The notes beneath the pieces were generated by a model that was given only the letters and a program-made list of their open reading frames with translations, was not told the origin of the DNA and did not search any database. A DNA stretch of 45,120 nucleotides from Vicinamibacteria bacterium. Its GTDB lineage: Bacteria > Acidobacteriota > Vicinamibacteria > Fen-336. Below are positions 7,321 to 15,903 of this stretch, piece after piece. The DNA is taken from positions 1 to 45,120 of the forward strand of contig JAFGSN010000098.1 of the NCBI GenBank assembly GCA_016934575.1, given 5' to 3'. Made by a program: the position numbers and the translations under genes. Every line of letters starts with the position of its first letter. The first letter of the stretch is position 1.

Positions 7321-8073
7321 ATGACTGAAAATGATCTGATCGCGGAAATGAGCTGGACGGAAATCGACGAGGCGCTCAAGGATCGCCCAGTCGCCATGCT
7401 ACCGATAGGATCCATGCAAGCGCATGGACCGCACCTCCCCGTGTCCACGCACACCATCATCGCTTTGGAGGTGTCGCGCCGAGCCGCCGCCAGACTTCGC
7501 GGCAAACGCATCGCCGCGCTCGTCCTTCCTCCCCTTCCCTACTCTGTGTCCGAAATGAGCGCGGATTTCGCGGGCACAGTTACTCTTTCTTCCGAGACCC
7601 TCAAGGCGCTCCTGTCGGATATCTGCGGTTCCTCCGCCAAACGTTTCCGCGCCATCGTTCTCGTGTGTCTTCAAATCGAGCCCCGGCAGGTCGAAGGCGT
7701 CAAGAGCGCCGCGGAGACGCTCAAGAAAGCCGGCATGAGCGTCTGCTGGACTGACTTGACCAAGAAGCGCTGGATCGAGCTGCTTGGCGACACCTTCGCT
7801 AGCGGAGACCACGCGGGGGCTTTCGCGACATCAATCATCATGGCGGCCTGCCCCGAACGCGTGCGCGATTCCGTTCGCCGCAGTCTTCCTCCCGTGGACG
7901 GCCTGTTCGCCGGCATCAAAAAAGGCGCCAAGACGTTTATCGACGCCGGCGGCGAGGATGGTTACTTCGGCGATCCCACGGCCGCTTCGGCCGAGGACGG
8001 CGAGAGCAACCTCGACACGCTCGCCGAAATCGTCACCGTGACGACCATGGAGCTCCTCGGTAGCAAAGCTTAG
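7321..8073 (+). CDS. creatininase-family protein with altered metal-binding residues
   Basis: A 250-residue protein of the creatininase / mycofactocin-MftE fold. The family signature (normally GSxEQHGPHLPLxTD) reads GSMQAHGPHLPVSTHT at residues 30-45: the first ligand Glu is Gln33, His35 is kept, and the bridging Asp is His44. The conserved NGHGGN/GHxE segment is CLQIEP (117-121 region: Gln118, Glu120). The later HAGExET is HAGAFATS (164-171). Active members bind two divalent metals and cleave C-N bonds in ring amides or peptides. Here most ligands differ, so a changed metal, a changed reaction or loss of catalysis is likely. It is the first gene of a pair with the HAD phosphatase 15 bp downstream. 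Confidence 0.8.
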   Translation: MTENDLIAEMSWTEIDEALKDRPVAMLPIGSMQAHGPHLPVSTHTIIALEVSRRAAARLRGKRIAALVLPPLPYSVSEMSADFAGTVTLSSETLKALLSDICGSSAKRFRAIVLVCLQIEPRQVEGVKSAAETLKKAGMSVCWTDLTKKRWIELLGDTFASGDHAGAFATSIIMAACPERVRDSVRRSLPPVDGLFAGIKKGAKTFIDAGGEDGYFGDPTAASAEDGESNLDTLAEIVTVTTMELLGSKA

Positions 8074-8088
8074 AGCCCGTCCTAATCC

Positions 8089-8871
8089 ATGTCGATTCTG
8101 CCCGAGCGACAGACGCCCCACAGGTCGTTCGGTCGTTTGCGCGCGGTTCTTTTCGACTGGGACGGCACTCTCGTGGATTCGGCGGAGTCGAGTTACCGCT
8201 GCTATCGACTTCTCTTCCAAGGCTTCGGCATCGACTTCGACCGCGATCTTTTCGAGCGGGCTTACTCGCCGGACTGGTACGCCACTTATCGCATCGTCGG
8301 ATTGCCAGAGTCCCGTTGGGAGGAAGCGGACGCCCGCTGGCTCGATCTATACGCGCAAACGCCGAGCGCGCTTGTTTACGGAGCGCATGACGTCCTTGGA
8401 CGCCTCGTCAAGGCCGGATTGCGTCTCGGGCTCGTGACCAGTGGCGACCGCTGCCGTGTTCTTCGCGAGGCCACGGCGCTCGGCGTTCTAGCCTTCTTGG
8501 ACGTCGTGATCTGCGCCCACGACGCTCCATGTCCCAAACCCGCCCCCGATCCGTTGCTGCGCGCTCTATCGCTTCTCACGATCCCGGCATCGGATGCTCT
8601 GTATGTCGGCGACAGTCCGGAAGACGTCTTCATGGCGCGCGCCGCCGGCGTTTTTGCTATCGGCGTTCCTGGCGGTTTCCCGAACCGCGAGGCGCTCCGG
8701 ATTTCACGGCCTGACTATCTGGCGCCCGACCTGTCCGATGCCGTGTCATATATCATCGAGCATGAGATGGCCGTCCGTACGTCGGAAGAATCCTCGAAGA
8801 AAACGCCCTCGGAGAGTATGTGCTCTTCCCCCGAGGGCGTTTCCAACAATTCAGGCGAACTTCGTCGTTAG
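8089..8871 (+). CDS. HAD-superfamily phosphatase, phosphoglycolate-phosphatase-like
   Basis: A 260-residue HAD hydrolase with all four motifs: nucleophile and acid/base Asp in FDWDGTLVD, Ser/Thr motif II in LVTSGD, the motif III Lys in PKPAPDP, and acidic motif IV in VGDSPEDV. The helical cap inserted after motif I fits subclass C1 (Gph/PpaX type). The substrate is probably a small phosphorylated metabolite and cannot be named. The last ~30 residues (from about SEESSKK) are translated from the stem-loop between the convergent genes and are unlike HAD proteins, so they are a non-conserved extension. No Shine-Dalgarno site is clear; coupling to the gene 15 bp upstream is likely. Confidence 0.85.
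   Translation: MSILPERQTPHRSFGRLRAVLFDWDGTLVDSAESSYRCYRLLFQGFGIDFDRDLFERAYSPDWYATYRIVGLPESRWEEADARWLDLYAQTPSALVYGAHDVLGRLVKAGLRLGLVTSGDRCRVLREATALGVLAFLDVVICAHDAPCPKPAPDPLLRALSLLTIPASDALYVGDSPEDVFMARAAGVFAIGVPGGFPNREALRISRPDYLAPDLSDAVSYIIEHEMAVRTSEESSKKTPSESMCSSPEGVSNNSGELRR
8801..8842. terminator. strong bidirectional terminator hairpin inside the 3' end of the HAD gene
   Basis: AAACGCCCTCGG (8801-8812) is perfectly complementary to CCGAGGGCGTTT (8831-8842), with an inner AGAG/CTCT extension. A-rich and T-rich flanks on both sides suit factor-independent termination for both convergent genes. It lies before the HAD stop codon at 8869-8871. Confidence 0.75.
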
Positions 8872-8872
8872 C

Positions 8873-10057
8873 CTACGGAGCTTCGACTCGAGGCGCGCTA
8901 TCGTCGTTTCGTTTTCGAGCCGTTTGGCTCTCGGCGAGCGTTCGCTTGCCGAAACGTGAATAAACCACCGCGCCCAGTCCAATCGTCGCCGCGCCAAGAA
9001 AAATGACCTGGCCGCACGCGTCAAACACGACGCCTATCGTCTGGAATGTCCCGCCCGGCAAAGCGATCAGATTCCCCAGAATGGACGCGCCTTGAAGAAG
9101 CAAGAGTCCCGCGAAAATCTGCGCCATTTCATGACTTGCTCCGAGAAGACGCTGACCGAGCACATGACCGAAGGCAATATATCCCAACGTTCCCGTCACG
9201 ACGACGGCGAGCGCGAGCAACGGGAGAAACGGAATCCCTATGCATGTAACGAGAAGCACGGCGGCCATGACAGGCACAAGAATCATCATGCCCACTCCGA
9301 GCAACGCTGAGCGCGGGAAGTCCTGCGCAAGATGCTCCTTGATCCGATCCATCTGTCGCGGCAGAAAGACGGTCGTCAGAAAGCCGACGAAAAGCATGAA
9401 GAGCAAGAGAACGACCTCGGACACGAGCTCGACAAAGCGTTCTCCCAGATCGAACGACCACGCGGCGTGATGCGGCCTCCTTCGATCCCACCCCTTGAGA
9501 TGGCGCAAGATCTTGAAAGGGCCGACATTCAATCCTCCGACGGCGACCTTCTGCCCCTTGATATAGGCGTCGGGGTCGACCTCGGAGATCCCGCCGACAG
9601 TCACGAGCTCTCCGCATACGACGGCTTCGGGACCGACCTGCATACGCCCGCCGACGCAGACAGCGTCACCGACGATGGATCCATGAACCTTGAGGTTGCC
9701 TCCGACGACGACGGCATCCCCCGAAACGACTTCTCCCGCCTTGATCGTTCGGCTTGCGCCGATCGTGACCGCGTCTTTCTTCCTTGTCCGATCGCGCTCG
9801 AGCTGCTCACACTTCATTCTGCCGATCGCGTCGACGTTTGCGTCCTCCGGCGTCTTTACGGACGTTTCATCTTCAACGTCACTCGACCGTGACGCGTCTT
9901 CGCCCTGATCGCCGCCTTCATCCGTTTCCTGGACCTCCAGACCGACTTGCGCGGATCGAGCGCGGTCTTCTTCATCGGTCTCGCTGGAAACGCCCAGAAC
10001 AGGAAGCGCCAGCATCAACGATCCTGCCAATGCCCTTGAGATCCATTTTCGACACAT
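8873..10057 (-). CDS. polymer-forming (bactofilin-like) membrane protein, third gene of the ECF operon
   Basis: 394 residues from the ATG at 10057, chosen because GGAGGT lies 5 nt before it; an ATG pair 15 nt upstream overlaps that site. Order: signal peptide (1-25), acidic low-complexity linker (25-75), a short beta-solenoid of GDAVVVGGNLKVHGSIVGDA-type repeats (about 105-170), then at least four membrane helices (about 205-385). The beta part should face the periplasm. Similar proteins often sit beside ECF sigma and zinc-finger anti-sigma genes and may act as envelope structural or sensing components. The gene begins 11 nt after the anti-sigma stop. Confidence 0.8.
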   Translation of the reverse strand: MCRKWISRALAGSLMLALPVLGVSSETDEEDRARSAQVGLEVQETDEGGDQGEDASRSSDVEDETSVKTPEDANVDAIGRMKCEQLERDRTRKKDAVTIGASRTIKAGEVVSGDAVVVGGNLKVHGSIVGDAVCVGGRMQVGPEAVVCGELVTVGGISEVDPDAYIKGQKVAVGGLNVGPFKILRHLKGWDRRRPHHAAWSFDLGERFVELVSEVVLLLFMLFVGFLTTVFLPRQMDRIKEHLAQDFPRSALLGVGMMILVPVMAAVLLVTCIGIPFLPLLALAVVVTGTLGYIAFGHVLGQRLLGASHEMAQIFAGLLLLQGASILGNLIALPGGTFQTIGVVFDACGQVIFLGAATIGLGAVVYSRFGKRTLAESQTARKRNDDSAPRVEAP

Positions 10058-10068
10058 GGTTACCTCCA

Positions 10069-10659
10069 TCATACGCAGAGCATGCTCGCGCCGTAGCGCC
10101 GCCGAGCGTTCCTGGTCAGCGACGCGGCGATCAAGATGATCGTAAGCGTGAGCACATAAACATATAGCGCATAGCTCGCGCCGCTCCGTCCGAGCGTCAG
10201 CGCCGTCTCGAAGAACGCGCGAAGAAGCGCGGATAACGCGCCGATCAGCGTCAGCGACGGTCCGAGTACGCGCGATCCCTTGACGAGCATGACCAGTCCG
10301 TCACTCATCGTCGATACGATTGCGGGCAACATCCATTCGCTCCATCCGACGACGACGCAGGCCGAGGCAGCAACGACCATCGTGACCGTGACCCAAGAAG
10401 CCTTCCTTCGCGCCTCCTCCCCTTGTGCTTGACGCGCGCGATTCACCCGCGCCATGACGTTGGCCGTGAAAGAAGCTCCGGATTCTACCGAGGGCAGGCG
10501 CGCAAGAAGGTTGACAGCCCGAAGAAGCCGCTCGAACTCCACCCGGCAGTCTCCGCATACGAGCCGATGCCGCTCGAACGCCTCCCGCTCCTTCGCCGAA
10601 AGCTCACCGTCGATCGCGAATCGACTCCACCGTCTGAACCGTGAGCAACGAACCCGCAT
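10069..10659 (-). CDS. zinc-finger anti-sigma factor, membrane-anchored
   Basis: About 196 residues. The N-terminal ~60 residues form a ZAS/zf-HC2 anti-sigma domain: Cys5, then H..., then HRLVCGDC (HxxxCxxC). A membrane helix follows at about 85-110 and further hydrophobic segments occupy the C-terminal half. It should hold the ECF sigma factor encoded just upstream at the membrane until an envelope signal releases it. The ATG at 10659 has GGAGGG 8 nt upstream. The earlier GTG at 10674 overlaps the sigma stop codon and the SD site. Confidence 0.85.
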   Translation of the reverse strand: MRVRCSRFRRWSRFAIDGELSAKEREAFERHRLVCGDCRVEFERLLRAVNLLARLPSVESGASFTANVMARVNRARQAQGEEARRKASWVTVTMVVAASACVVVGWSEWMLPAIVSTMSDGLVMLVKGSRVLGPSLTLIGALSALLRAFFETALTLGRSGASYALYVYVLTLTIILIAASLTRNARRRYGASMLCV

Positions 10660-10673
10660 CTTTCCGCCCTCCA

Positions 10674-11258
10674 CTAGAGATTTACGAAATCGCGAAGCTC
10701 TTGTTGCAGCTTCTCGCGACCGCGATGGATCCGAGCCTTGACTGTCCCCATGGGCAATCCCAGGGCTTCGGCGATTTCCTCATAGGACAACTCCTCGACA
10801 TGCCGCATCACCAGCACGCTCCGATACCGGGGCGGCACGGCGGCAAGCGCTTTCTCGACGGCTTCCAATAACTCGCCACGCAGCACCTCTTCCTCTGGCG
10901 TCGGCCGCGCATCGGGCAACTGCACGGTCGGCTGATCGTCATCCTCCGTCCTCGTCAAAGTCTGCATCTGAGGTCTTCTCGTCCGCAGCCAGTCGAGGCA
11001 ACGGTTATGGGCGATTCTGAACAAATAGGACACCACGGCTTTCCGTGTGTCGATTCGCGGAAGAGCCTGATAAAACCTGACAAAGACCTCCTGCGCCAGG
11101 TCCTCGGCAAGGCTTTCGTGTCGGACCATCCGATGACAATATGTCAAGACACGCCGGCGATAACGGTCGACGATCGTCTCGAAGGCAGTTTCGTTCCCCG
11201 TCTTGGACTGCTCGATCAGGGTAATGTCCAATTCGGCGTTGTCGTACTGCTCGTTCAT
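10674..11258 (-). CDS. ECF-family RNA polymerase sigma factor (RpoE-like)
   Basis: 194 residues from the ATG at 11258 (a GTG at 11279 is possible). Region 2 spans about 20-90 (core-binding YRRRVLTYCHRMV, then AEDLAQEVFVRFYQALPRI, then SYLFRIAHNRCLDWLRTR). After an acidic linker, region 4 spans about 135-190 (PPRYRSVLVMRHVEELSYEE, then IAEALGLPMGTVKARIHRG). Regions 1 and 3 are absent, as in all ECF factors. It probably controls its own operon with the anti-sigma factor and the polymer-forming protein. I could not find a convincing ECF -35/-10 pair upstream. Confidence 0.92.
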   Translation of the reverse strand: MNEQYDNAELDITLIEQSKTGNETAFETIVDRYRRRVLTYCHRMVRHESLAEDLAQEVFVRFYQALPRIDTRKAVVSYLFRIAHNRCLDWLRTRRPQMQTLTRTEDDDQPTVQLPDARPTPEEEVLRGELLEAVEKALAAVPPRYRSVLVMRHVEELSYEEIAEALGLPMGTVKARIHRGREKLQQELRDFVNL

Positions 11259-11461
11259 CGAACTTTGAATGTACAACACCCTGCGGGTCCTTGACGCCCA
11301 TTAATACGTGTTCAGCCGGCTATTTGTTGCGCTCGATCCCGGTCCGTACTGAAAGGCACGGGTGTCACGACGCCCACCGACCGTCGTAACGCTTGATTTT
11401 TCCGTTAGTTACGTCGGCTTGGCCAAACCGATGACGTTGCCGCGCAGCAAAGACGCAGGTT

Positions 11462-13444
11462 TCAGCGCGCCATGGGATGAGGGCGATCACGCCAATTGAC
11501 ATCGAGCTTGAAATGCACGAACGTTCCAAGACAACGTTCCTCGGGATCGTGCACGACGGCGCCACGTTGAGACTTGAAACGCACGATATGAATGAACGTG
11601 TCATAGTGCTTGAAGCCGCCGGCCGTGTCGATCGCGAAACGCGATGTCTGCCCGGCCGCAAGATCGATACGTCGCGACACGCTGCCCAGTCGCACCGCAA
11701 CGACGTCACCCGCGGGCCCTCCCGTCATCGAGAAGAGAACGCGGCGCACAGGCTCGAGTGCCCGTAGAACAACCTCGGCTTCCCTGCCCCCATGAAGCCA
11801 GAAACCCTCCGCCATGCCGATGACTTCCTTGCCGTAAGCGCCGTTGTCCGGGAAATACAGAAAATATGCCGTAGGCTCGGCCGGCCAGTGCTTGTGCGTA
11901 TCGCCCATGTCTCCAAACGGCCTTTTCTTCCGCCATTTTTCCGTAAAGATCGACAGATCGTTGAGCATCGTCAACTCGATCGGAAAACGCCGGAACGGTT
12001 CGCGCAGGGAGTGCCGTCCCTCATGCAGCGAATGCCACATCGGAAAGGCCAGGATCGGGGCGACAAACGCAAGACCAAGGGCTCCCCCGACAAGCGCGAC
12101 GATCAGCTCCCGCCCGCGTGGGATGAAAAACACGACCAATGGCAAGAGATTGATGAAGTAGCGGTTGCCGATTGTGCCGCTTCCTCCGTACCAGTTGTCG
12201 GGAATCTGACGTATGTAAAACAAGTAGGAAATGAGAAGAGCCAGGAGAGCAAGCCAACCGGCCTTTCGCCGTGGGCCCAGTATGAAAAACGCGAGCATGG
12301 CGACGACAACGGGCGTAAAGTACCAGACAGCGCCGCCAAAACGACCGATCCAAAAATACCCCAAGTTCCTCCAAAACGCGTGTGCGTACTCACCTGCTGA
12401 ACGGGCCGGTCCTGCCGCCTTTACATGATGTGGCGCCTCGTTCTTGTCACCTTTAGCATCAGTCCAATCAGGGAAAAAGCTTCGAACCGTCCGGGACAAC
12501 CATCCTTCCGTCTGACTCTCAACGCGCGGTCCCAGCTCGATCGTCGTCATCCACTCGCCGCTGTTCCCGAACGTCACGTCACGTGTCTCGAGCGGGAAGT
12601 ATTTCTGATGGAAGGTCTTACGCTCACCCCCCTGATAATTGAATTCTCCCGTTACCGCTTTGTTGAGATAGAAAAGAGACACTATCGTCACGGCCAAAAG
12701 CAATCCGTTACGAAGGGATACGAGAAAACGCCGTCCAAAGCCGCCGAGCTTGGCGTCAAGCAACGGTTGCAGACCGAGAGGTATCGCGAGAAAGAGATTG
12801 TAAGGTTTGGAATAGGTGGCGATCCCGAGCAGGATCGCCGCCAACCATCCTCTTCCGCGGCTCCAGCTCACGAGCCCGGCGGTGATGATTCCCAGATTGA
12901 AGACCTCCGGTGTTTGCCAGAGCACGTACACCGGAGTGACGCTTGCGCTGAAAAGCGCGAGAGACGTTACGAGCGCACGCGCCCGGGTGGTTTGACGCTC
13001 CAGCTCGGAAAAGACGAGGCAAAGCGCCAACGCGAAGAATGCGACGTTGGTGAGCAACAGCCCCCGCGTGCCGAAGAGACGGACAAGGGGAGCCGCGGCG
13101 ACGGGATAGATGAACGCTTTGGCGAAATAGATCCTTGGCGCCCCGGCAGGCACGGTTGAAAGCCATGGAAATCCGCCGGAAAGCGCCCAACAAAGGCCAC
13201 CGCTGGCGCGCTTGAGGAAGATGCCTTGAGGACCCGCCGGATACTCGCGTCGTACTCGGAAAATATCCCGCGTCTCGTACTCCAGGTCGCCGTCCGCGGC
13301 CAGACTCCAGGCCATGCTGTAATATGTCGCGCCGTCGCTCCAGAAACGGGCGCCGCCCAGACGCACCGGATCCGTCAGGAAGATCCCCGAGATCATGACG
13401 GCGATGATAACGACGAGAACCATCCACGCGCTTCGCCGGCTCAC
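11462..13444 (-). CDS. GT-C-fold membrane protein, probable polyprenyl-phosphate-sugar glycosyltransferase
   Basis: 660 residues from the GTG at 13444, which overlaps the upstream epimerase stop by 4 bp (GTGA). A first membrane helix is followed by an acidic periplasmic loop (FWSDGATYYSMAWSLAADGD), the position where GT-C transferases carry their catalytic acid. About ten further helices and a soluble C-terminal beta-rich domain (about 510-660) follow. The layout fits the ArnT/PMT superfamily, which transfers sugars from lipid carriers on the outer face of the membrane. The acceptor and sugar are unknown. Coupling to a sugar-nucleotide epimerase supports a glycan role. Confidence 0.65.
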   Translation of the reverse strand: MSRRSAWMVLVVIIAVMISGIFLTDPVRLGGARFWSDGATYYSMAWSLAADGDLEYETRDIFRVRREYPAGPQGIFLKRASGGLCWALSGGFPWLSTVPAGAPRIYFAKAFIYPVAAAPLVRLFGTRGLLLTNVAFFALALCLVFSELERQTTRARALVTSLALFSASVTPVYVLWQTPEVFNLGIITAGLVSWSRGRGWLAAILLGIATYSKPYNLFLAIPLGLQPLLDAKLGGFGRRFLVSLRNGLLLAVTIVSLFYLNKAVTGEFNYQGGERKTFHQKYFPLETRDVTFGNSGEWMTTIELGPRVESQTEGWLSRTVRSFFPDWTDAKGDKNEAPHHVKAAGPARSAGEYAHAFWRNLGYFWIGRFGGAVWYFTPVVVAMLAFFILGPRRKAGWLALLALLISYLFYIRQIPDNWYGGSGTIGNRYFINLLPLVVFFIPRGRELIVALVGGALGLAFVAPILAFPMWHSLHEGRHSLREPFRRFPIELTMLNDLSIFTEKWRKKRPFGDMGDTHKHWPAEPTAYFLYFPDNGAYGKEVIGMAEGFWLHGGREAEVVLRALEPVRRVLFSMTGGPAGDVVAVRLGSVSRRIDLAAGQTSRFAIDTAGGFKHYDTFIHIVRFKSQRGAVVHDPEERCLGTFVHFKLDVNWRDRPHPMAR

Positions 13445-14421
13445 AACCACCCCGCATTACGATACCAGGCCGCCGTGCGCGCGATGCCCTCCTCCACGTC
13501 GATCTGAGGAGAGTAACCAAGAATCTGCCGCGCCTTTTCGATCGAAAACGCCCTGTTATTGATCCAGAAATCCACCCGCCTTCGATGAAGCGGCGGCTCG
13601 ATACGAAGCGGAACGCAAACGGCCTCGCAAACGGCGCCGATCATTCGAATCGGAAGAGCAGGTATCCGAAAGGGCAACACGCGCCCGCCCGTGCTTCTCG
13701 CAATGATCGCCGCCAGCTCGGACTGGCTGACATATCGCGGCCCGGCGATGATGAATGTCTCTCCGATCGCGCGGGGGTGTTCAAGCGCCAGCAAGAATCC
13801 CTGAATCAAGTCGTCGATGTAAACGGGATGGTAATACGGTCGGCCCGAACCGACAATGGCGTATCTCCCGCGCGCAATCGCGCGGAAGAGCTTGAGAAGC
13901 CTCGTTTCTCCCGGACCATAGATCGCCGCCGGACGCACGACGGCAACGGGCAGGCCTCGGCGATGATGGAATTCCAGCGCCAGAGCTTCGGCCTCGGCCT
14001 TCGTGGCCTGATAAACGTCGCTGGGAACGATAGGAGACGATTCGTCCGCCGGAACCTGCCGAACGTCGCCGTGAACTCCCACGGTCGACGTATGGACGAA
14101 TCGCATGACTCCCTTCCTCGCGGCGGCCTCGAGCAGGCGATTGGTTCCGCCAACATTGACATCCTGATAATACGAGTCGGGATGTCCGGCCGTGCGATAA
14201 ACCGCGGCGACGTGCACGACGGCCTGCGCTTCACTCACGAGCTGATCGATCGCCGTCTCGCTCGCCAGATCGCCCTCCACGATCCGCGCGCCGCTGTTCC
14301 GGAGACTCGGCGTCATGGAAGCGGGACGCACGAGAGCCGTGACGTCGTGCTTCCGCGCGATAAGCGTTTCAAGCAAACGACCTCCCGTGTACCCGGAGAC
14401 CCCGGTCAACGCCACTTTCAT
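13441..14421 (-). CDS. NAD-dependent epimerase/dehydratase (extended SDR)
   Basis: A 326-residue extended short-chain dehydrogenase. The N-terminal Rossmann fold shows the glycine motif TGVSGYTGG (residues 6-14), the acidic GDL turn and a VVHVAA strand. The active site has Thr-Ser in VHTSTVG and YQATK (Y-x-x-x-K). PVYIDDL is typical of sugar-nucleotide epimerases/reductases, and the HpnA-like subgroup is similar. It probably acts on a nucleotide sugar or a prenol-linked sugar, but the substrate is not clear. The downstream GT-C gene overlaps its stop codon, so the two are translationally coupled. Confidence 0.88.
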   Translation of the reverse strand: MKVALTGVSGYTGGRLLETLIARKHDVTALVRPASMTPSLRNSGARIVEGDLASETAIDQLVSEAQAVVHVAAVYRTAGHPDSYYQDVNVGGTNRLLEAAARKGVMRFVHTSTVGVHGDVRQVPADESSPIVPSDVYQATKAEAEALALEFHHRRGLPVAVVRPAAIYGPGETRLLKLFRAIARGRYAIVGSGRPYYHPVYIDDLIQGFLLALEHPRAIGETFIIAGPRYVSQSELAAIIARSTGGRVLPFRIPALPIRMIGAVCEAVCVPLRIEPPLHRRRVDFWINNRAFSIEKARQILGYSPQIDVEEGIARTAAWYRNAGWL

Positions 14422-14632
14422 GATTGCCGCTCCTCACGCCATGACCGACTGGAAATCGAGACGTTTGCACGCCGACTCGCGCGGCAGTTTATCCCACTTC
14501 GCCGCGAGAAGCCGAATCATGAAGACGCCTTGACTCGTCCGAGATCCACACGTACTGTTGCCACGACAGACATCGATCGGTCACGGGACCGTCGCTGCAC
14601 GGATCCGACAAGGAGGATCGGCGGATAGGACG

Positions 14633-15799
14633 ATGATCAGGAAACGTTATCGTTTCGACACTCACTTCCTGACCCTCGCCTTTTTCGTCATCATGCCGCT
14701 CGTCACGTTCGGCGCTTTTTTCGTCATCTCCATCGCGAAGGACAAGCTGCAGACGACGGTCGGCCGGAGCCTCGAACAACAAGCGCTCGAGACCAAAATC
14801 GTTCTCGAGCGCTACATCGGGGACCGTATCGTCCATTTGCGTCTCCTGTCGCAGAATCCCATGGTGATGAACGCCGTGCTCGATCGATCGCATCTCTCTC
14901 CGAATCAGATGAGTCGGCTCGAAAGCGCCTGGCAAAACGGCAGGCCCTTGGAGCTGACGGCTCCGTTTCTCGCCACGCCGCTGGCCGCTCGCTTGCGCGA
15001 GACGACGAGTCTGCTGCCCGCGATCAGGCTGCTACAAGTCGTGAACGCCGACGGCCTGCTCGTTTCTTCGTCGGCTCGGTCGGGACGTCTTGATCTGCGC
15101 GATCGAACTTGGTTCGCCGCAATGGCGCGTGAAGAGTTCAACGGCGCATATGTCGGGGAGATTCAGCGCACGACGACCCGCGCGCCGGGTTATCTCGAGA
15201 TCGCATATCCCGTTTTTCATCCGCAAGCCGGGTATTGGATCGGCGCCGTCTGCGGCGTCATCAGCGCCGGCGACCTCTACGCCGTGCTGGCGCCGGTCCG
15301 GATCGGTTATACGGGTCGCGCGTTGCTTCTGCGCGCTTCGGACGGCATGATTCTCGCCTCCGACGAGACGGAGCGCGTGTTACGCGACACTTTCAGCGGC
15401 TTCTCGTCCATTCGCACCAGCATGCAAGCACGCCAAGGATACTGGATCGTGCCTCGTCAGAGCGAGTGGAGTCGATCATCAGGCGTCTCATACACCGAAC
15501 CGGCGCGTCTGATCGGATTCACGCTCGTGGATCAACTCCCCGGAGTCCGCTGGATCGTCGTCGTGGAGCAGTCGCTGGACGAGGCGACTGCGCCGGTTCG
15601 CGATGTCACACGATACCTGTGGATCCATTTCCTCGGCGCTCTCGCGGCCGTCGCGCTTTTGTCGACTTTTCTCTCGCTGCGACAGGAGCGACCGATCATT
15701 GAAGAAGCGCTTCACATCCATGAGGATCACGTTCCTCCAAGCATGCAAGCCGGACCTTCCCAGAACAAGCGCGACAAGAATCCCGCCCCGAAGCGCTGA
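14633..15799 (+). CDS. dCache sensor protein without a cytoplasmic output domain
   Basis: 388 residues from the ATG at 14633 (a TTG at 14558 would add 25 poorly conserved residues). A short basic N-terminus is followed by a membrane helix (about 10-32), a ~290-residue periplasmic region of the dCache_1 type (helix to ~110, then paired PAS-like folds; RTW at 158-160 resembles the RxW ligand motif), and a second helix at about 327-347. Only ~40 cytoplasmic residues remain and no HAMP, kinase, GGDEF or methyl-accepting domain follows. It may work through a separate partner or be a trimmed receptor. The downstream neighbour is convergent. Confidence 0.75.
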   Translation: MIRKRYRFDTHFLTLAFFVIMPLVTFGAFFVISIAKDKLQTTVGRSLEQQALETKIVLERYIGDRIVHLRLLSQNPMVMNAVLDRSHLSPNQMSRLESAWQNGRPLELTAPFLATPLAARLRETTSLLPAIRLLQVVNADGLLVSSSARSGRLDLRDRTWFAAMAREEFNGAYVGEIQRTTTRAPGYLEIAYPVFHPQAGYWIGAVCGVISAGDLYAVLAPVRIGYTGRALLLRASDGMILASDETERVLRDTFSGFSSIRTSMQARQGYWIVPRQSEWSRSSGVSYTEPARLIGFTLVDQLPGVRWIVVVEQSLDEATAPVRDVTRYLWIHFLGALAAVALLSTFLSLRQERPIIEEALHIHEDHVPPSMQAGPSQNKRDKNPAPKR

Positions 15800-15903
15800 T
15801 CTCGGCATTCCGAAGATACGACAACTTGCAGGCAAGAATGGCGGAGACTCTTAGCTGCGGTGGCGCGAAGGAAATTGTCTCGCGCGACTCTTCATGGCGC
15901 TGT

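Noticed and set aside
11280-11330. ECF-type autoregulated promoter before the sigma gene
   Set aside because: GAAC and CGTC elements are present on the minus strand, but the 13-nt spacing is too short for a usual ECF promoter.
13585-14628. 347-codon frame antisense to the epimerase
   Set aside because: Arg/Asn/Asp-rich composition, no motif; the epimerase has all SDR residues.
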